Shown: positions 51,218 to 60,335 of the stretch, piece by piece | Layout of the letters: every line of letters starts with the position of its first letter | Position numbering within the stretch: the first letter of the stretch is position 1 | Source: Brevibacillus reuszeri | GTDB lineage: Bacteria; Bacillota; Bacilli; Brevibacillales; Brevibacillaceae | Length of the DNA stretch: 64,000 nt | Assembly: GCF_002897295.1 (NCBI RefSeq) | Contig: NZ_BEXF01000011.1 | Span: 163,300-227,299, forward strand | Reading direction: 5' to 3' | Translations under genes and position numbers: made by a program | The notes under the pieces: generated by a model | Seen by the model: the letters and a program-made list of their open reading frames with translations, nothing else | The model's database searches: none | Told to the model about the DNA's origin: nothing

Positions 51218-53173
51218 TTATAAAAGATGCATCTTAGCTTCTGCCTCGTCCCACGGCACCGAGTAGCCGGCTCCTTTGGCACAGAAGATCGAAGAGGAGG
51301 TATAGAGCGGATCTGCATCCTTGTTGTAGCCTTTCCTCTCAATCACTTCCTCCGCATTATGGCAAAGATCGTAGCCGCCAAACACACAGCGGATGCTGCC
51401 TCGTCCATGTGTAAAGGAAGCGAACTCGGTGCTGTAGTTCATGAATGTCGACACGGGCACCCTTCCCGTAATGACCGCATGGGTATCCGATGTCTGCGGC
51501 GGCTCAAACGTGCCTGCGAAGCGCTGAATATCAGACAGCACCCTCCCGATCTGCTCGATCCCTACTTTGATTTTAAAGTCATAGTACGGCTCCAACAGGA
51601 TGTTATCCGCTTTTTCCAGCCCTTGTCGCAGCGCGCGGAAGGCAGCCTCACGGAAGTCGCCCCCATGAGTATGTTCCTTATGCGCAGCACCTTTTACCAG
51701 CGTAATCTTCATATCGGTAATCGGCATGCCTGTCAGCAGCCCGTGATGCTCGCGCTCGTAGAGATGAGACCCGACCAGATTCTGATAGTTATAGCTTAGA
51801 TCATCAGGATGACATACGCTAGCGAAGTGAATCCCGCTGCCTCGATCCCCCGGTTCAAGCAAAAGGTGCACCTCCGCATAATGCCTGAGTGGTTCGAAGT
51901 GTCCATATCCCGTCACAGCAGACCGTATCGTTTCTTTATACAAGATTTCCGGTTGGCCGAAAGAAACAGCGAAACCGAAGCGCTCCTGCACGATCTGCTC
52001 CAGCACTTCTAACTGGATCAGCCCCATGACACGGATGTGAATTTCCTGCAGATTCTCTTCCCAAACCAGGTTCAGAGATGGGTCTTCTGCGTTCAAAATG
52101 CGAAATGCACCGAGCACCTGCTGTACGTGAAGGGAACTGTCGAATTGTACCTTCGACTGTAGCGTCGGCTCGGTCTCGTAAGCAAACTTATCTGCGTATT
52201 GCCCCACGCCTTGTCCAGCCTCTGCCTCAGACAAGCCGACGACTGCAAACAGATCGCCCGCTGCCACTTGTTCAACCGACTGCGTTTTGCTGCCGTTAAC
52301 CGATAAGATTTGAGTAATTTTCTCCTCGTATCGATTCTCGCCGCTCTCATACCTAAGCAAATCCCGGACCTTTAGCGTACCGCTCAACGCTTTGATGAAC
52401 GTTTGTCTCAGACCGTTTGCGGCGTACCGAATTTTATAAATCCGGCCCCCGAACGGAGCGGTTTCCTCATAAGACGCCGTTGTCAACAAGTGCAGCTGAT
52501 CCAGGAATTCAGCTACGCCCTCATCCTGTAGTGCCGAGCCATAGGCGCAAGGGAAGAGACGACCCTCTCGTATATTTTCCTGCAAGGCACCTAGCCAAAA
52601 AATGGGGTCATCCATCCCCTCCAGAAAGGCTTCCAGCAAAGACTCGTCTCGCTCCGCCAGCATTTCCCGTAACTCCTCACCGATGATACCGCCCGCGAAG
52701 CTTTCCGTGATGGAACAGACATCTCCGGTCAACTGACGACGAATCTCCTCCATCGTTCTGTTTGCATCCGCGCCAGTTCGATCCGTTTTGTTGATAAAAA
52801 AGAACGTTGGAATCCGATGCTTGCGCAGCAGCTGCCAGACTGTTTCAGTATGACCTTGAACGCCTTCTACCGCACTGACAATCACGATCGCGTAGTCCAT
52901 TACCCCCATCGCCCGCTCCATCTCGGAGGAAAAATCGACGTGACCTGGCGTGTCGATCAAATAATAAACGTCGCCTTTATAGTTCATAACCGCCTGATCG
53001 GCGAATACGGTAATTCCCCTTGCCCGTTCGATGTCGTGGCTGTCCAGAAAGGCATCTTGATGATCCACCCTGCCCCGCGACCGGATGCTGTTCGTATGGT
53101 ATAAGAGCTGTTCTGCAAAAGTCGTCTTGCCCGCATCCACATGAGCAAACAAGCCAATCGTTAGACGCTTCAT
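51218..53173 (-). CDS. TetM-like ribosomal protection GTPase (divergent)
   Basis: A 651-residue translational GTPase of the Tet(M)/(O)/(W) protection family. G1 AHVDAGKT at 10-17, G3 DTPGH at 74-78 and G4 NKTD at 128-131 are intact, then EF-G-like domains II-V follow. The domain IV tip, where Tet(M) carries a Tyr-Ser-Pro loop that displaces tetracycline, reads VKGAAHKEHTHGGDFREA, a different, His-rich loop. The C-terminus (SSIFCAKGAGYSVPWDEAEAKM) resembles other protection proteins. ATG 53173 has AGAGGG upstream. Whether it protects against tetracycline or another ribosome-targeting drug is open. Confidence 0.82.
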   Translation of the reverse strand: MKRLTIGLFAHVDAGKTTFAEQLLYHTNSIRSRGRVDHQDAFLDSHDIERARGITVFADQAVMNYKGDVYYLIDTPGHVDFSSEMERAMGVMDYAIVIVSAVEGVQGHTETVWQLLRKHRIPTFFFINKTDRTGADANRTMEEIRRQLTGDVCSITESFAGGIIGEELREMLAERDESLLEAFLEGMDDPIFWLGALQENIREGRLFPCAYGSALQDEGVAEFLDQLHLLTTASYEETAPFGGRIYKIRYAANGLRQTFIKALSGTLKVRDLLRYESGENRYEEKITQILSVNGSKTQSVEQVAAGDLFAVVGLSEAEAGQGVGQYADKFAYETEPTLQSKVQFDSSLHVQQVLGAFRILNAEDPSLNLVWEENLQEIHIRVMGLIQLEVLEQIVQERFGFAVSFGQPEILYKETIRSAVTGYGHFEPLRHYAEVHLLLEPGDRGSGIHFASVCHPDDLSYNYQNLVGSHLYEREHHGLLTGMPITDMKITLVKGAAHKEHTHGGDFREAAFRALRQGLEKADNILLEPYYDFKIKVGIEQIGRVLSDIQRFAGTFEPPQTSDTHAVITGRVPVSTFMNYSTEFASFTHGRGSIRCVFGGYDLCHNAEEVIERKGYNKDADPLYTSSSIFCAKGAGYSVPWDEAEAKMHLL

Positions 53174-53367
53174 GTTATCCCTCTTCCGTCATGCTCGAAC
53201 TAAAATTTCTTCCTTAATTAAAACATAATAGGTGGAAGTGGGACTAGGGCGGGCAAGCCGTGTAGACGTAGAACTAGATACTGTCAAAGTGTCAAAGCGG
53301 CTTTCCGTAATCGTGTTTACTATCATTATGCTCGGCTTGTACCACGCATCCCTATCAGTCCGGACGC

Positions 53368-54546
53368 TCACACGTAGCCGTGCTGCTTCAGCAACCTCCA
53401 GTGCTCAGCGTCGAGGCCTGACTTCATCGCCTTCAGCGGGTCCACCTCACCGGTATTGTCAACAAAGGTCACGATGAAATCGTCGGTCATTGGCAGTCCT
53501 GCCTTCTTTGCCATTCGGAGAACCTCTGGCGCCAGTTGTTTCAGAACACGCATCGCCGATGTGTTGCTTTGCTTCATGTCCATCAGTTGGACATGAAGCA
53601 GGCAAGCTTCCCGCAGCTCCTGGTCATCGAACCAATATTCGTGATCTTCGCCCTGCACGTCTCGGATTTCATCCGGCGCCCACAAGTAGTAGGGCACGTC
53701 CTCATCCCGCTCGACAACCGATTGCCGATAGGATTCCCGGCCCCAGACCAGGAACGGCGGCCACGCGGCGCCCAGATCCTCATGGGTATAGCACAGAAGC
53801 AGGCAGTAGAGCTTCTCATCCTGTGGAATATTAACTAGTGAGGTTTCAATGGCCTGTAGCAACAGCGATTTCACCCTGGCCTCGACGGTTGTAAGCGATT
53901 CCCCCTTGGGCAGGCGCAAATAGATGAGCCGTTCCTGACCCGTCGGTTGACCCTGATCGTCGGTGTGTTGCAAAACAATCCGTTCCAACTGGTCCTGTGC
54001 ATTGTAGCTGAAGACGTATTGGCTGTACCACGGCTCATCCTCTTCCTGCCAGTGACGGCTGAAACTGCGTAGCAATCGGCCATCCTCGTACTCCATGAGC
54101 GTATCCGATCCACGGTAGCCCATGTGCAAGTGATTGGCTGCCAGTCGCCCATCCTGATAGCAATATTGTGTTACCGATCCGATGCTCACGTCATCGTTGT
54201 GAATGTACCACTGCACACCTGTACGCCAATCCACCTCGTGCAGCCAGACCGTTTCCTGTGTGCCGGGACCGCACTCAATCACGATGCGGCCTTCTGCATC
54301 CAAGCCATGTCGGACGTGCGATTTCGGGTTGGCACGGTCATCGGCAATCCATCGTGGATTGGAGCCGCCATACAGCTCACGGGCGAAGGGCATTTCAAAG
54401 GCCATCGATTCGGTCGCCCAGCGCCATGTAACGGCTTGAGTACGTGCTTCTGCCCTCAGCTTTTCCCATAAATTCTCGTTATCAAAAAACGATTTCAGAA
54501 ACTCTGAAATGGCTTCATCGTTTAACATGCATTTTCCTTGTTCCAT
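53368..54546 (-). CDS. Hypothetical protein, GC-rich, with YD-repeat-like segments
   Basis: A 392-residue acidic, Trp-rich soluble protein with no signal peptide. The middle has short beta-strand-turn repeats reminiscent of RHS/YD modules (TQYCYQDGRLAANHLHMG, LMEYEDGRLLRSFSRHW, YVFSYNAQDQLERIVLQH), a pattern seen in some immunity or DUF1963-like proteins, although I cannot name a family. Ends LKQHGYV. The ATG at 54546 is ten bases from AAGGGG; ATG 54528 is an alternative. GC content and codon choice look higher than neighbours, hinting at horizontal transfer. It lies 194 bases upstream of the TetM-like gene, same strand. Confidence 0.7.
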   Translation of the reverse strand: MEQGKCMLNDEAISEFLKSFFDNENLWEKLRAEARTQAVTWRWATESMAFEMPFARELYGGSNPRWIADDRANPKSHVRHGLDAEGRIVIECGPGTQETVWLHEVDWRTGVQWYIHNDDVSIGSVTQYCYQDGRLAANHLHMGYRGSDTLMEYEDGRLLRSFSRHWQEEDEPWYSQYVFSYNAQDQLERIVLQHTDDQGQPTGQERLIYLRLPKGESLTTVEARVKSLLLQAIETSLVNIPQDEKLYCLLLCYTHEDLGAAWPPFLVWGRESYRQSVVERDEDVPYYLWAPDEIRDVQGEDHEYWFDDQELREACLLHVQLMDMKQSNTSAMRVLKQLAPEVLRMAKKAGLPMTDDFIVTFVDNTGEVDPLKAMKSGLDAEHWRLLKQHGYV

Positions 54547-54772
54547 TGGCTCTGAGCCCCTTTAACTTAGAGATTGTTCTTGACACTTATTTTTACAAGC
54601 CATTAGCTGCATCCTCTTTTCGTTTTTTAAATTATTTTGTTGAACAAAAAACGCTCACTAGAAAAGGAGCGATGTGGCTCTCCTTAGAAATAAAGCTTTC
54701 CTCATCAAAAGGAATTAACCTGCAAATCTTTACCCACAAGAGGGAGAGGCGACGCCATTGATCCTAGGTACA
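54547..54772. other. AT-rich gap without an identifiable gene
   Basis: The only long frame here (plus strand) has no ribosome-binding site and an implausible composition. No clear promoter, repeat or RNA structure was seen apart from the terminator that follows. Confidence 0.4.
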
Positions 54773-54801
54773 CAAAAAAGCCTCTCTTTTTTAAAGAGAG
54801 G
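54773..54801 (-). terminator. Terminator of the DUF4256 gene
   Basis: CCTCTCTTT (54781-54789) pairs perfectly with AAAGAGAGG (54793-54801). On the minus strand it is followed by CTTTTTTG. It lies 83 bases after the stop codon. Confidence 0.85.
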
Positions 54802-54884
54802 ACTGTGAGCATCACTTTATATATGTGGGTTGAGAAAAATAGAAAACTACCGATATGGCAGTCCCACTACTCCCCACATAAAAT

Positions 54885-55463
54885 TTAGACCCTTAGCGAG
54901 CCGCGGAACCCTCTTGCGGCATAGTAGGATTCAGCTCCGTTGTGGTACATGAAGACAGTGTCGTATCGACGATCGCAAAAGATGGCCCCGCCAAGTTTTC
55001 GAATACTATCGGGCGTTTTCACCCAGCTCGAAGACTTCAAATCGAAATGTCCAAGTTTTTGTAGCTCCCGGTATTGTTCCTCTGTTAAAAGCTCAATGCC
55101 CATAGCCGCTGCCATTTCAATCGCATTATTTTGTGGCTTATGCTCCTTCCTTGACTCCAGCGCTTCACGGTCGTAACAAACACTTCTGCGCCCTTTAGGA
55201 CTTTCCGCTGAACAATCGTAAAAAATGTATTCGTCTGTCTGATTGTCATAATCAACAACATCTGGCTCACCGCCAGTTCTCTCCATTTCATGGAGCGACC
55301 ACAGGTTTTCGGTATGAGCTTCGAGCCTTTCTTGTATGCTTGCCCATTCAAGTCCTTGATGGCGATTCATGTTTTTCTCAAAACGAGCTTTTAATGTCTG
55401 GAGTAGTGCTTCGCGTTGTTCCGGCAATAATTCCTTTACATGGTTGCTATCACTATGTGTCAT
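54885..55463 (-). CDS. DUF4256 domain protein
   Basis: A 192-residue soluble protein of a family common in Firmicutes and Bacteroidetes with unknown function. The family features are visible: LKARFEKNMNRHQGLEWASIQERLE near the N-terminus, then ERTGGEPDVVDYDNQTDEYIFYDCSAESPKGRRSVCYDREALESRK, and SSSWVKTPDSIRKLGGAIFCDRRYDTVFMYHNGAESYYAARGFRGSLRV at the end. The open frame runs to 55508, but ATG 55463 has AAGGGAG in front. It is monocistronic and ends at a terminator. Confidence 0.85.
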   Translation of the reverse strand: MTHSDSNHVKELLPEQREALLQTLKARFEKNMNRHQGLEWASIQERLEAHTENLWSLHEMERTGGEPDVVDYDNQTDEYIFYDCSAESPKGRRSVCYDREALESRKEHKPQNNAIEMAAAMGIELLTEEQYRELQKLGHFDLKSSSWVKTPDSIRKLGGAIFCDRRYDTVFMYHNGAESYYAARGFRGSLRV

Positions 55464-55541
55464 GTTATTTTCTCCCTTCGAGTATGAAAATAAAGCCATA
55501 TGATGCAATCTGTTAATCTACTTTCACTGTCATTAAAAAAA

Positions 55542-56495
55542 TCAGTTATTGACTAGCACAATCTTCCCTCGAACTCTTCCTGTTTGACTGGATGAATGAG
55601 CTTTTCGGACACCCTCGACAGTTAATGGGTACATTTCTGTTAAAAATGGCCTTACTTTTCTCGCTTCCACCAGGTTTCGAATATGGTTCATGTTTTTTCC
55701 GTCTGGACGTGTAAACACATACATTACGGACAAGCCCATTTCTTTTTCCAAAGTGTCAACGTAAGCAGGCCTCTTTGCATCACGCTCGCTGATAATCGTT
55801 GCCACTTTTCCTTTCCGTTCCATTAATTTCAATGCTTCCCCGTAAGACTCGCCTCCAAGCGTGTCCAGCATGAAAGAAAACTTTGTTGTCGTATGAATTG
55901 TCCCTTTATCGTAGGCCAGAACCTCATCAGCCCCTAACTCTCTGACATAATCCATATTTTTGGAGCTTGTCGTTGTGGTTACATGGGCACCTAACGCTTT
56001 CGCGACCTGAATGGCCATGGACCCGATTCCACCGCTCCCCCCTAAAATCAGAACCTTTTCCCCTGTTTGTACCTGTCCCACTTCAACCAACGCCTGCCAC
56101 ACCGTGAGTCCAACCAACGGGAGTGACGCTGCTTCTGCATAGGTCAATCCATCTGGCATGGGAGCAACGAGGTTTGCGTGCACCACGATTTCATCCGCAT
56201 ACGTCCCTTCTCTCACGAGTTCTGGTCGAAAGAAGACATCATCCCCGATCTGAAAGTGTTTTACACTCTCTCCGACAGCTGATACTTTTCCTGCTGCATC
56301 CCAGCCTAGAACAAGAGGCAATTCAAAGGGGAAATCTGCTTGAAGCAGTCCTTCCCTCACCTTCCAATCCACCGGGTTTACCCCACTCGCTTTTATCGAC
56401 ACGAGCAAATCATCTGGCCCCAGCTTCTTTGTAGGGATGCGAATTTCTGTTAATTCCTCTATACCTCCATATCGACGAATCCCAATTCCATTCAT
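55542..56495 (-). CDS. NADP-dependent zinc-independent quinone oxidoreductase-like enzyme (MDR superfamily)
   Basis: A 317-residue medium-chain dehydrogenase/reductase. The N-terminal catalytic domain contains IKASGVNPVDWKVREG and VLGWDAAGKVSAVG; the nucleotide-binding domain begins with LILGGSGGIGSMAIQVAKALGAHV. Zinc-ligand cysteines of alcohol dehydrogenases are absent, which places it with quinone oxidoreductases / RTN4IP1-like enoyl reductases. ATG 56495 follows GGAGG at eight bases. It is on the same strand as, and 147 bases after, a luciferase-like enzyme gene. The substrate is unknown. Confidence 0.9.
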   Translation of the reverse strand: MNGIGIRRYGGIEELTEIRIPTKKLGPDDLLVSIKASGVNPVDWKVREGLLQADFPFELPLVLGWDAAGKVSAVGESVKHFQIGDDVFFRPELVREGTYADEIVVHANLVAPMPDGLTYAEAASLPLVGLTVWQALVEVGQVQTGEKVLILGGSGGIGSMAIQVAKALGAHVTTTTSSKNMDYVRELGADEVLAYDKGTIHTTTKFSFMLDTLGGESYGEALKLMERKGKVATIISERDAKRPAYVDTLEKEMGLSVMYVFTRPDGKNMNHIRNLVEARKVRPFLTEMYPLTVEGVRKAHSSSQTGRVRGKIVLVNN

Positions 56496-56642
56496 GGCAC
56501 AACCTCCTTCTACCTGCAGAGAAAATCTATCTATTCATTCACCACATTCAGGGGTACTTCCTGTTTTAACCATTCTAGGCTTCCCTACCTATTTGCATGC
56601 CCATACTCTTCTGCTACCCCTCATCATTAGCTATAATCGTAA

Positions 56643-57611
56643 TCATTCTTCGCCATCGATGTGTGCCGGAAAATATCTTAGAACTTCCTGCCCAAGCTCC
56701 TGTATTACATCGTCAATGGGACGCTTACTTGGGAATAGTGCAAAAAACAAATGATTGACACCCACATCTTGATACAATGCCAAGAGCTCCAAAAGAATAT
56801 TTCTACCTACTCGATACCCTAGGCGAATAGGCGTGGCTGATTCATTTGGATTTTCTGCTAGATCCAAATGAAGGGGTTGAATAAACGGTTTGAACACCCC
56901 TGGCTGATATTGCTGGACGAGGTCACGCCATTGTTGGATGGCTTGTGCCTGACTGTATGGATCTTGTGGATAATAAATCCATCCATCTCCGTTTTGTGCG
57001 AACCAATCCATTGTTTGCTTACTAAATCCCGTGATAAACGTCGGAATTGGAGCAGTTGGCTTCGGCACTAGATTTGCACCGTCGATGGTCCCGATTGGGA
57101 AATGGATTTTCGGAAAATGCTCTTCAATCACCTTTTGCAGGAATTCATACCCTTCCTTGAATAGCTCCGCGCTTTTCTCATGCGGGACACCCAACCCACT
57201 AAAATCTGCTCGTCTGTCACCTGAGGAAATACCCATCATCAAGCGCTGTGGAAACAAATTTTCGATCGTCGCCGCTTCTTTTGCCACTCGCAATGGATGC
57301 CGCAGCGGAAGGACGATGCTGGAGGTACCAAACGCAATTTTTTTCGTTTGCGTAGCCAAGTAGGTCAAGTAAATCATCATGTCATAAATCTGGCCTGTTG
57401 CTGGATCTCCGAAGGCAGGGTCTTGCAGAAGCACATCCCGCAGCCAGATCCCCGTAAAGCCATGGTTCTCAGCAGCTTGTACTAATTCAACCTGCCTCTC
57501 CATCGTTGGTTGATTCCTTTCGAAAGCCTCCAAAGGAAGATGTAATCCCAAGGTCATCTTTCCTTCTTTAAACATGCGTTGGTATCCATAATGACGCTCA
57601 AAAATACGCAT
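56643..57611 (-). CDS. LLM-class flavin-dependent oxidoreductase (luciferase-like)
   Basis: A 322-residue TIM-barrel enzyme using F420 or FMN. It has the family pattern GLHLPLEAFERNQPT at strand 1, LVQAAENHGFTGIWLRDVL, KIAFGTSSIVLPLRHPLRVAKEAATIENL and LMMGISSGDRRADFSGLG. The open frame begins at GTG 57617, but ATG 57611 has AGGAG nine bases upstream. Bacillales lack F420 in most cases, so FMN supplied by a partner reductase is likely; the adjacent oxidoreductase gene is a possible partner but its type does not prove it. The role is unknown, with oxidation of small organic or sulfur compounds common in the family. Confidence 0.88.
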   Translation of the reverse strand: MRIFERHYGYQRMFKEGKMTLGLHLPLEAFERNQPTMERQVELVQAAENHGFTGIWLRDVLLQDPAFGDPATGQIYDMMIYLTYLATQTKKIAFGTSSIVLPLRHPLRVAKEAATIENLFPQRLMMGISSGDRRADFSGLGVPHEKSAELFKEGYEFLQKVIEEHFPKIHFPIGTIDGANLVPKPTAPIPTFITGFSKQTMDWFAQNGDGWIYYPQDPYSQAQAIQQWRDLVQQYQPGVFKPFIQPLHLDLAENPNESATPIRLGYRVGRNILLELLALYQDVGVNHLFFALFPSKRPIDDVIQELGQEVLRYFPAHIDGEE

Positions 57612-58094
57612 CAGCACTCTCTCCTAAATTTGATATCAGTTAGAAACTAACAGCAGACACGATGCCTGGAATTCGCTTCGTCTGCCGTTGCTCATTAAGG
57701 GTTAATAACTATTCCTTAGGATTGGCCCCACCCTGGAAAGTAAAGGTTACAAATGTACCACCATAGCCAAGTGTAGTAATGGCAGATACAAGCAACAAAC
57801 GCATTTGTGATAATTTTCACTTGGCTAACAGAACTAGGTTTTGCTTTTCTCAAGTTACTTGGCATTAGGATCGCGGTAGATCCGATAGCTTATATGATGT
57901 ATCTGAGTGCTATTATGTCGAATTCATACCAAAATAGGAAGTACGTACTTTTTAGTAGCATAGGCACCAAAAAGTACCCAACCTGCGTAGAGACCCTACT
58001 TGTTACATTTTCAACCGATATTGATCTCGTCTGCACTCGAAATTGATTTTGCTATTCTATGCTACGGGTATCTTGTAAGAAGGGGTTAATTGGT
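57612..58094. other. Intergenic region without a supported gene
   Basis: Divergent region between the luciferase-like gene and the SGNH lipoprotein gene. A plus-strand open frame at 57807-58046 starts without a ribosome-binding site and has a random-looking composition, so I do not call it. Promoters for both flanking genes must lie here, but none is convincing. Confidence 0.4.
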
Positions 58095-59306
58095 ATGAAA
58101 ATGGTACAACGATGGGTAAGCATTTTTCTGTCAGGGGCGATACTATCGACCCTCGTAGCCTGTGGTGCGGCCAACGACAACAGTCAGACTCAGCTCGCTA
58201 CGACGCAGGCGCCTGCAGGCAGCGATCAGGAATTGTTCGGCAGCAGCTTGTTCGTTGGCGACTCCATTATCGGAGGGCTGACTAACGATGACCTGCTGCC
58301 TGAAGCGAATGTTATGGGGGGATTGGGCGCAACGGTCCAATCTACGCTGGACAACGTCGAAGAGATCGCGAGCCGCAAGCCGTCACATGTGTTCCTGTCA
58401 ATGGGGCAGAACGATCTCGGTGAACAGCCGGACAAAGAAAAGACGTTCGTACAGCAATATACCCAGTTGGTCGATCGTATAAGGGAACTGCTGCCGTCGG
58501 TGCGCGTCTACGTGCTGTCGATTACGCCGGTAGATGCCGCATCGCCGGTCGGTGCGTTCATGAACCCACAGATTGAAGCCTTCAACACAGCCCTGCAGAA
58601 GATGGCGAAGGAGAAGGGAGTAGACTACATCGACCTTGCCCCTATTTTCCAGCAGCACAAGATTCAATACGATGAAGACGGCTCTCATTTCACGAACTCA
58701 TTCTACCCAATCCTGCTCGGCTATTTGAAGGAGTCGACGGATTTGGCCCATCAGCCGCGCGGTCCGGTGCTCACCGATCCGAACGAAGCCTACAAAGCAG
58801 CTTTCAGACACAGTGTTTTCCTGGGGGACTCCATCCTGGGGGCGTTGTCCTATCTGAATAAACTGGATTCGGCGAATGTCATCGCCCCGAGCGGCGCGAC
58901 GCTGGCTCTCGCCCTCATGAACGTCGAGAAACTCGCCAGCCAGGCCCCGGAGCATGTATTCATTCTGCTGGGCAGCAATGACATTCGGTTGTCGGACAAG
59001 CAGGAATTCGTCGAGCGCTATCGCCAGCTGATCGGCAGCATCCGGAGCAAGCTCCCGAAGGCCAAGCTCCACATCCTGTCCATCCCGCCAGTCGCCGAGA
59101 AAGCCCTGAAGCAAGAGCCGCTGTATACGAACATTACGGACTTCAACCAATCGCTTGAACAGTTGGCCGATGAGGTCAAAGCCGATTACGTTGACTTGTC
59201 ACCTCTCTTCGCCGCTAACAATATCCATTACGCAGACAACGGCGTTCACTTCAAGCCGAATTTCTATCCGCTGCTCCTCGACTACTTGAAGGGGCTTGTA
59301 AAGTAG
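58095..59306 (+). CDS. Lipoprotein with two tandem SGNH/GDSL hydrolase domains
   Basis: A 403-residue exported protein. The signal peptide ends in a lipobox LVAC (Cys about 23), then a Gln/Thr-rich linker. Two SGNH domains follow: the first has SLFVGDSIIGG (Ser57), SMGQNDLG (block III) and EDGSHFT (Asp195, His198); the second has VFLGDSILGA (Ser246), LLGSNDIR and DNGVHFK (Asp382-His385 region). Both triads look complete, so both halves may be active esterases, e.g. de-O-acetylating cell-wall polymers. ATG 58095 follows AAGGGG at nine bases; the frame extends to 58059. GC content is higher than the surrounding region. A hairpin terminator follows. Confidence 0.87.
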   Translation: MKMVQRWVSIFLSGAILSTLVACGAANDNSQTQLATTQAPAGSDQELFGSSLFVGDSIIGGLTNDDLLPEANVMGGLGATVQSTLDNVEEIASRKPSHVFLSMGQNDLGEQPDKEKTFVQQYTQLVDRIRELLPSVRVYVLSITPVDAASPVGAFMNPQIEAFNTALQKMAKEKGVDYIDLAPIFQQHKIQYDEDGSHFTNSFYPILLGYLKESTDLAHQPRGPVLTDPNEAYKAAFRHSVFLGDSILGALSYLNKLDSANVIAPSGATLALALMNVEKLASQAPEHVFILLGSNDIRLSDKQEFVERYRQLIGSIRSKLPKAKLHILSIPPVAEKALKQEPLYTNITDFNQSLEQLADEVKADYVDLSPLFAANNIHYADNGVHFKPNFYPLLLDYLKGLVK

Positions 59307-59333
59307 GGAAATAACCGTTAGTTGGCAAGCGTC

Positions 59334-59375
59334 AAACAGCCCCCACCTTTTTATCTAGGATAGGGGCTGTTTATC
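59334..59375. terminator. Terminator between the SGNH gene and the convergent hypothetical gene
   Basis: AAACAGCCCC (59334-59343) pairs perfectly with GGGGCTGTTT (59363-59372). Both sides have short T or A runs, so it may serve both convergent genes. Confidence 0.8.
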
Positions 59376-59395
59376 CAAGAGAGGATCTCTCCAAA

Positions 59396-60316
59396 TCACC
59401 ACCAGGATGGAGCTTGAGACACATCCCGCCGTTCCTCTGTCCTCAACTCCACCGGTATATTGACGCGTTTCGCAATCGCAAACAAATGCTGTAGAAACGA
59501 GTCCCATTCGTCTGCAACTACGCGACAGGACAAGGATGCGATTGACTTTCCTTTATCGTTATGCTGCATAAATGAAATATACATATTGGATGAACCTTGC
59601 CCGCTAACTGTTGGGTCAACAACAATACGGCTGACTGCCGATAAATCGAGCTGTTTTTTTCCCAGCATGATCGCGGGTGGCTGCTGCTCAAAAATAATGC
59701 GCTCCAGCTTCGTACCGAAAGCCACCCGATCCGAGGCAAGAAACGCTTGCTTAGCTGCCTCCCACTCGCGAACCTTTTCCATATTACGTATCCCATTACA
59801 GTGCACCAGCCAATTTCCTGCACCGTTGTCTCTCTCGTAGCATGTCAAATCAATTCGGTAGACTCCCTCAGAAGTTTGAACATCGTATACTGCTAACCAC
59901 CTAAGGATATTCCCGTGGCGGTTTCGGAAATAGTGCTGGTTCACTCCCAAAATACTGCTTTTCGTCAGCTCTACGTCTTTTCCCCCGAGTCGAAATCTCA
60001 GTACCCCACCCTCAAAACGCATTTGTTCTGGTTCCAGGGCACGCTTTTTACAACGCCGAAAACCGAGAATAACACTCAAACTAAAAACACCAAGGCAAAT
60101 CAATAATGTAGCAAACTGAATCTCCAAAAAAGCGTTGAAATTCCACGATCCTATAAAACCCAGCAGTTCAATCACCAGCAGCACAGCATAAAGGAAAATC
60201 GCAAACACCATGCTTGCTTTACTGGCCTCTAGCAAGCGTTTAGAGAACGGATCACGCTGAAATACTTGATCCACCATCCATGCCTCTGGCTGCCAGTTTC
60301 TCCTTTTTTTCTTCAT
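59396..60316 (-). CDS. Hypothetical membrane protein with two helices
   Basis: A 306-residue protein. The first 30 residues are basic; two hydrophobic helices (about 37-60 and 68-90) form a hairpin, followed by a 210-residue cytoplasmic or external domain with beta-rich, PH-like character (EPEQMRFEGGVLRFRLGGKDVELTKSSILGVNQHYF). No family is recognised. ATG 60316 has AGGAGG six bases upstream; the frame extends to 60418. It follows a 119-residue gene on the same strand by 19 bases, so the pair is probably one operon. Confidence 0.7.
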   Translation of the reverse strand: MKKKRRNWQPEAWMVDQVFQRDPFSKRLLEASKASMVFAIFLYAVLLVIELLGFIGSWNFNAFLEIQFATLLICLGVFSLSVILGFRRCKKRALEPEQMRFEGGVLRFRLGGKDVELTKSSILGVNQHYFRNRHGNILRWLAVYDVQTSEGVYRIDLTCYERDNGAGNWLVHCNGIRNMEKVREWEAAKQAFLASDRVAFGTKLERIIFEQQPPAIMLGKKQLDLSAVSRIVVDPTVSGQGSSNMYISFMQHNDKGKSIASLSCRVVADEWDSFLQHLFAIAKRVNIPVELRTEERRDVSQAPSWW

Positions 60317-60335
60317 TCGGCTCCTCCTGCCCCAG

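Noticed and set aside
53189..53371. 60-residue minus-strand frame just upstream of the TetM-like gene, considered as a leader peptide
   Set aside because: Ser/Thr-rich composition and start codons without a good ribosome-binding site. Nothing resembles a tetracycline attenuator, although its stop lies close to the downstream ribosome-binding site.
54444..54761. 105-residue plus-strand frame
   Set aside because: It is antisense to the start of a solid gene and lacks a ribosome-binding site; the tail is basic and random-looking.
57807..58046. 79-residue plus-strand frame before the SGNH lipoprotein gene
   Set aside because: No ribosome-binding site, no recognisable domain, and composition typical of non-coding AT-rich DNA.
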